A stretch of DNA of 64,000 nucleotides, taken from Paramoeba atlantica. Lineage: Eukaryota > Discosea. The notes under the pieces were generated by a model, which was given only the letters and a program-made list of their open reading frames with translations, was not told where the DNA came from and ran no database searches. The stretch is taken from contig CDRNVI010000021.1 in the NCBI GenBank assembly GCA_977017575.1, positions 434,001 to 498,000 of the forward strand. Reading direction: 5' to 3'. Below, piece after piece: positions 63,081 through 64,000 of the stretch (positions are counted from its first letter, which is position 1; each line of letters begins with the position of its first letter). Both the position numbers and the translations under genes were made by a program.

Positions 63081-63695
63081 ATGTTCTCCCTTACGCGTAC
63101 CGCATTGTACTATGGAAAAAGGGAGCTTTTCGAAATGTCTCGTCTTCTAACTGGTCGAGGCAAGCATGAATCGAGAATAGGAATCACCTACGTACGTGCT
63201 CATCTCCGCATCACCACTAACTATCGCTTATATTTAAAAAGCCGTTATGAGAGGGGGCTGCGACGGTCCTTGCTTCAGGGCGCTTTTTATGAGCATGGAA
63301 CCGACTACGTTAGAGCCATAAACGACATCGCTAGGCAGAAAATAGGTTTTCTTCCCATATCCTTGATAACTTTGGCCCGATATGAGCCCATGGCATTTCG
63401 GTCTCTGCTAGAATTGGTGAGCAGTGGGATCTCACCTCCGCCTCACCAAGCTGATCCATATCAAGTACAAGATACATCTACCTCATACGTTGATACCATG
63501 ATTAGCGAGTTACGCAAATTTGGGGAATATGGTAATCCCGTCTCGAAGATTGCACCTCAGGATTTGAAAAATACGTGGAAGGAGTTCCTCGACGACGATG
63601 AACTGAAAGAACTTGAGTCTTCTGAAAACGATGAAATGAGGGGCTATGCAAAATCTGTTGCCTCGGGAAATTTAAATAGGATTAATCAAGGTTGA
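63081..63695 (+). CDS. Mitochondrial ribosomal protein bL20m
   Basis: Large-subunit mitoribosomal protein of the bacterial L20 family, which binds 23S-type rRNA early in assembly. 204 residues. A short presequence-like start (MFSLTRTALYYGKRELF) is followed by a basic helix LLTGRGKHESRIGITYVRAHL, matching the L20 start FRGRAKNCFRIA, then YLKSRYERGLRRSLL and the globular domain YEHGTDYVRAINDIARQKIG, LPISLITLARYEPMAFRSLLELV, closely parallel to the L20 HGLNYSxFIxGLKKAGI...LAxLAxxxPxAFxxLV pattern. About 80 C-terminal acidic residues are an extension not found in bacteria, as is common in kinetoplastid mitoribosomes. Confidence 0.75.
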   Translation: MFSLTRTALYYGKRELFEMSRLLTGRGKHESRIGITYVRAHLRITTNYRLYLKSRYERGLRRSLLQGAFYEHGTDYVRAINDIARQKIGFLPISLITLARYEPMAFRSLLELVSSGISPPPHQADPYQVQDTSTSYVDTMISELRKFGEYGNPVSKIAPQDLKNTWKEFLDDDELKELESSENDEMRGYAKSVASGNLNRINQG

Positions 63696-63879
63696 ATGAA
63701 ATGGTTGTAAAAACATTATTCAAATCATTAAAAAAAATTACTGAACCATTTCTGAGAGTGTTAGTATGATAGTGAGCGCTTCCTTTTTTTATTACATTGG
63801 TGTAGTTTAATACTATTTCTGCAATAAATATAATATTTACACAAACCTACCATTTTTGTTTACATACAGCATTTTCTCC
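63696..63879. other. Spacer, no gene seen
   Basis: AT-rich intergenic sequence with TAATATTT-type runs, ending in a pyrimidine-rich leader before the next ATG. Confidence 0.5.
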
Positions 63880-64000
63880 ATGAAGTTTATACCTAATTTT
63901 GGGATACGCGAAAGGTGCCATCCTTCGAATATAGTATCCAGAAAACGCCTTATGTCGTTTGGGGTCCGCGGATACTGCGACCCGCCAATTTCGCAAGTCG
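63880..64000 (+). CDS. Start of a further gene, cut by the window end
   Basis: An ATG frame stays open for 40 codons to the window edge. The N-terminus (MKFIPNFGIRERCHPSNIVS then RKRLMSFGVRGYCDPP) is Arg/Lys-rich with two acidic residues and resembles a mitochondrial presequence. Higher GC than the spacer before it, as in the other genes. Family unknown. Confidence 0.45.
   Translation, partial: MKFIPNFGIRERCHPSNIVSRKRLMSFGVRGYCDPPISQV

Noticed and set aside
62965-63150. 61-codon frame overlapping the start of bL20m
   Set aside because: Out of frame with bL20m and without motif.

Overview
The window looks like nuclear DNA of a kinetoplastid protist (Euglenozoa). Every convincing gene is intronless, on the + strand and closely packed, as in a polycistronic unit. 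The core histones carry kinetoplastid signatures: H4 begins MAKGKKSG, H2B has [12 protein letters not shown], and H2A has [10 protein letters not shown] and RHDEE. A PEX14 of glycosome/peroxisome type and a MAP kinase with the HRDVTPSN catalytic loop fit as well. Histone H3 keeps the canonical R8-K9-S10 tail motif and a canonical core, unlike the very divergent trypanosomatid H3. Together with a family of short leucine-rich-repeat proteins this suggests an early-branching kinetoplastid (Perkinsela-, Ichthyobodo- or bodonid-like). The placement is inference from motifs, not from a database search.

Region 1 (1-28650) is a tandem histone array. The unit is about 2.77 kb (2764-2773 bp) in the order H3-H4-H2A-H2B, all on the + strand. 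The window holds 11 H3 genes and 10 each of H4, H2A and H2B. The left end is cut by the window. The right end breaks off in the leader of an eleventh H4. No H1 is in the unit. Copies are almost identical, with scattered shared variants that show concerted evolution, and a few copies carry single amino-acid changes.

Region 2 (28651-30903) is the array border: a 25-bp minisatellite, AT-rich DNA, and the only plausible minus-strand ORF, a helix-turn-helix protein remnant in two frames. Region 3 (30904-39453) holds MSH3 (one in-frame TAG), a repeat-rich spacer, glutaminyl-tRNA synthetase and an unrecognised 826-residue protein. Region 4 (39454-64000) mixes housekeeping genes with odd ones: three paralogous LRR proteins, PEX14, a p24 cargo receptor, proteasome alpha-5, a MAP kinase, NOG1, an atypical bromodomain protein, eIF3i, a membrane J-protein, a possible 48-residue gene, a DASH-type cryptochrome, two zinc-finger proteins, a degenerate FCP1/TIM50-like phosphatase, a coiled-coil protein, mitochondrial bL20m, and the start of one more gene.

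The most unusual signals are: (a) five GC-rich islands between 43.4 and 59.9 kb, each C-rich on its left and G-rich on its right, so codon third positions flip from C to G inside single genes; (b) pyrimidine tracts that abut start codons with no intervening AG, which does not fit the textbook kinetoplastid trans-splice acceptor; (c) repeated 3' stem-loops with 13-nt pyrimidine-rich loops after H3, H2A and, more weakly, H4; (d) a strongly palindromic C/G-tract cluster at 40.7-41.1 kb; (e) a cluster of one-base deletions confined to non-coding parts of 5.47-6.85 kb, which looks like an assembly problem. No CRISPR array, rRNA, convincing tRNA or intact mobile element was seen.
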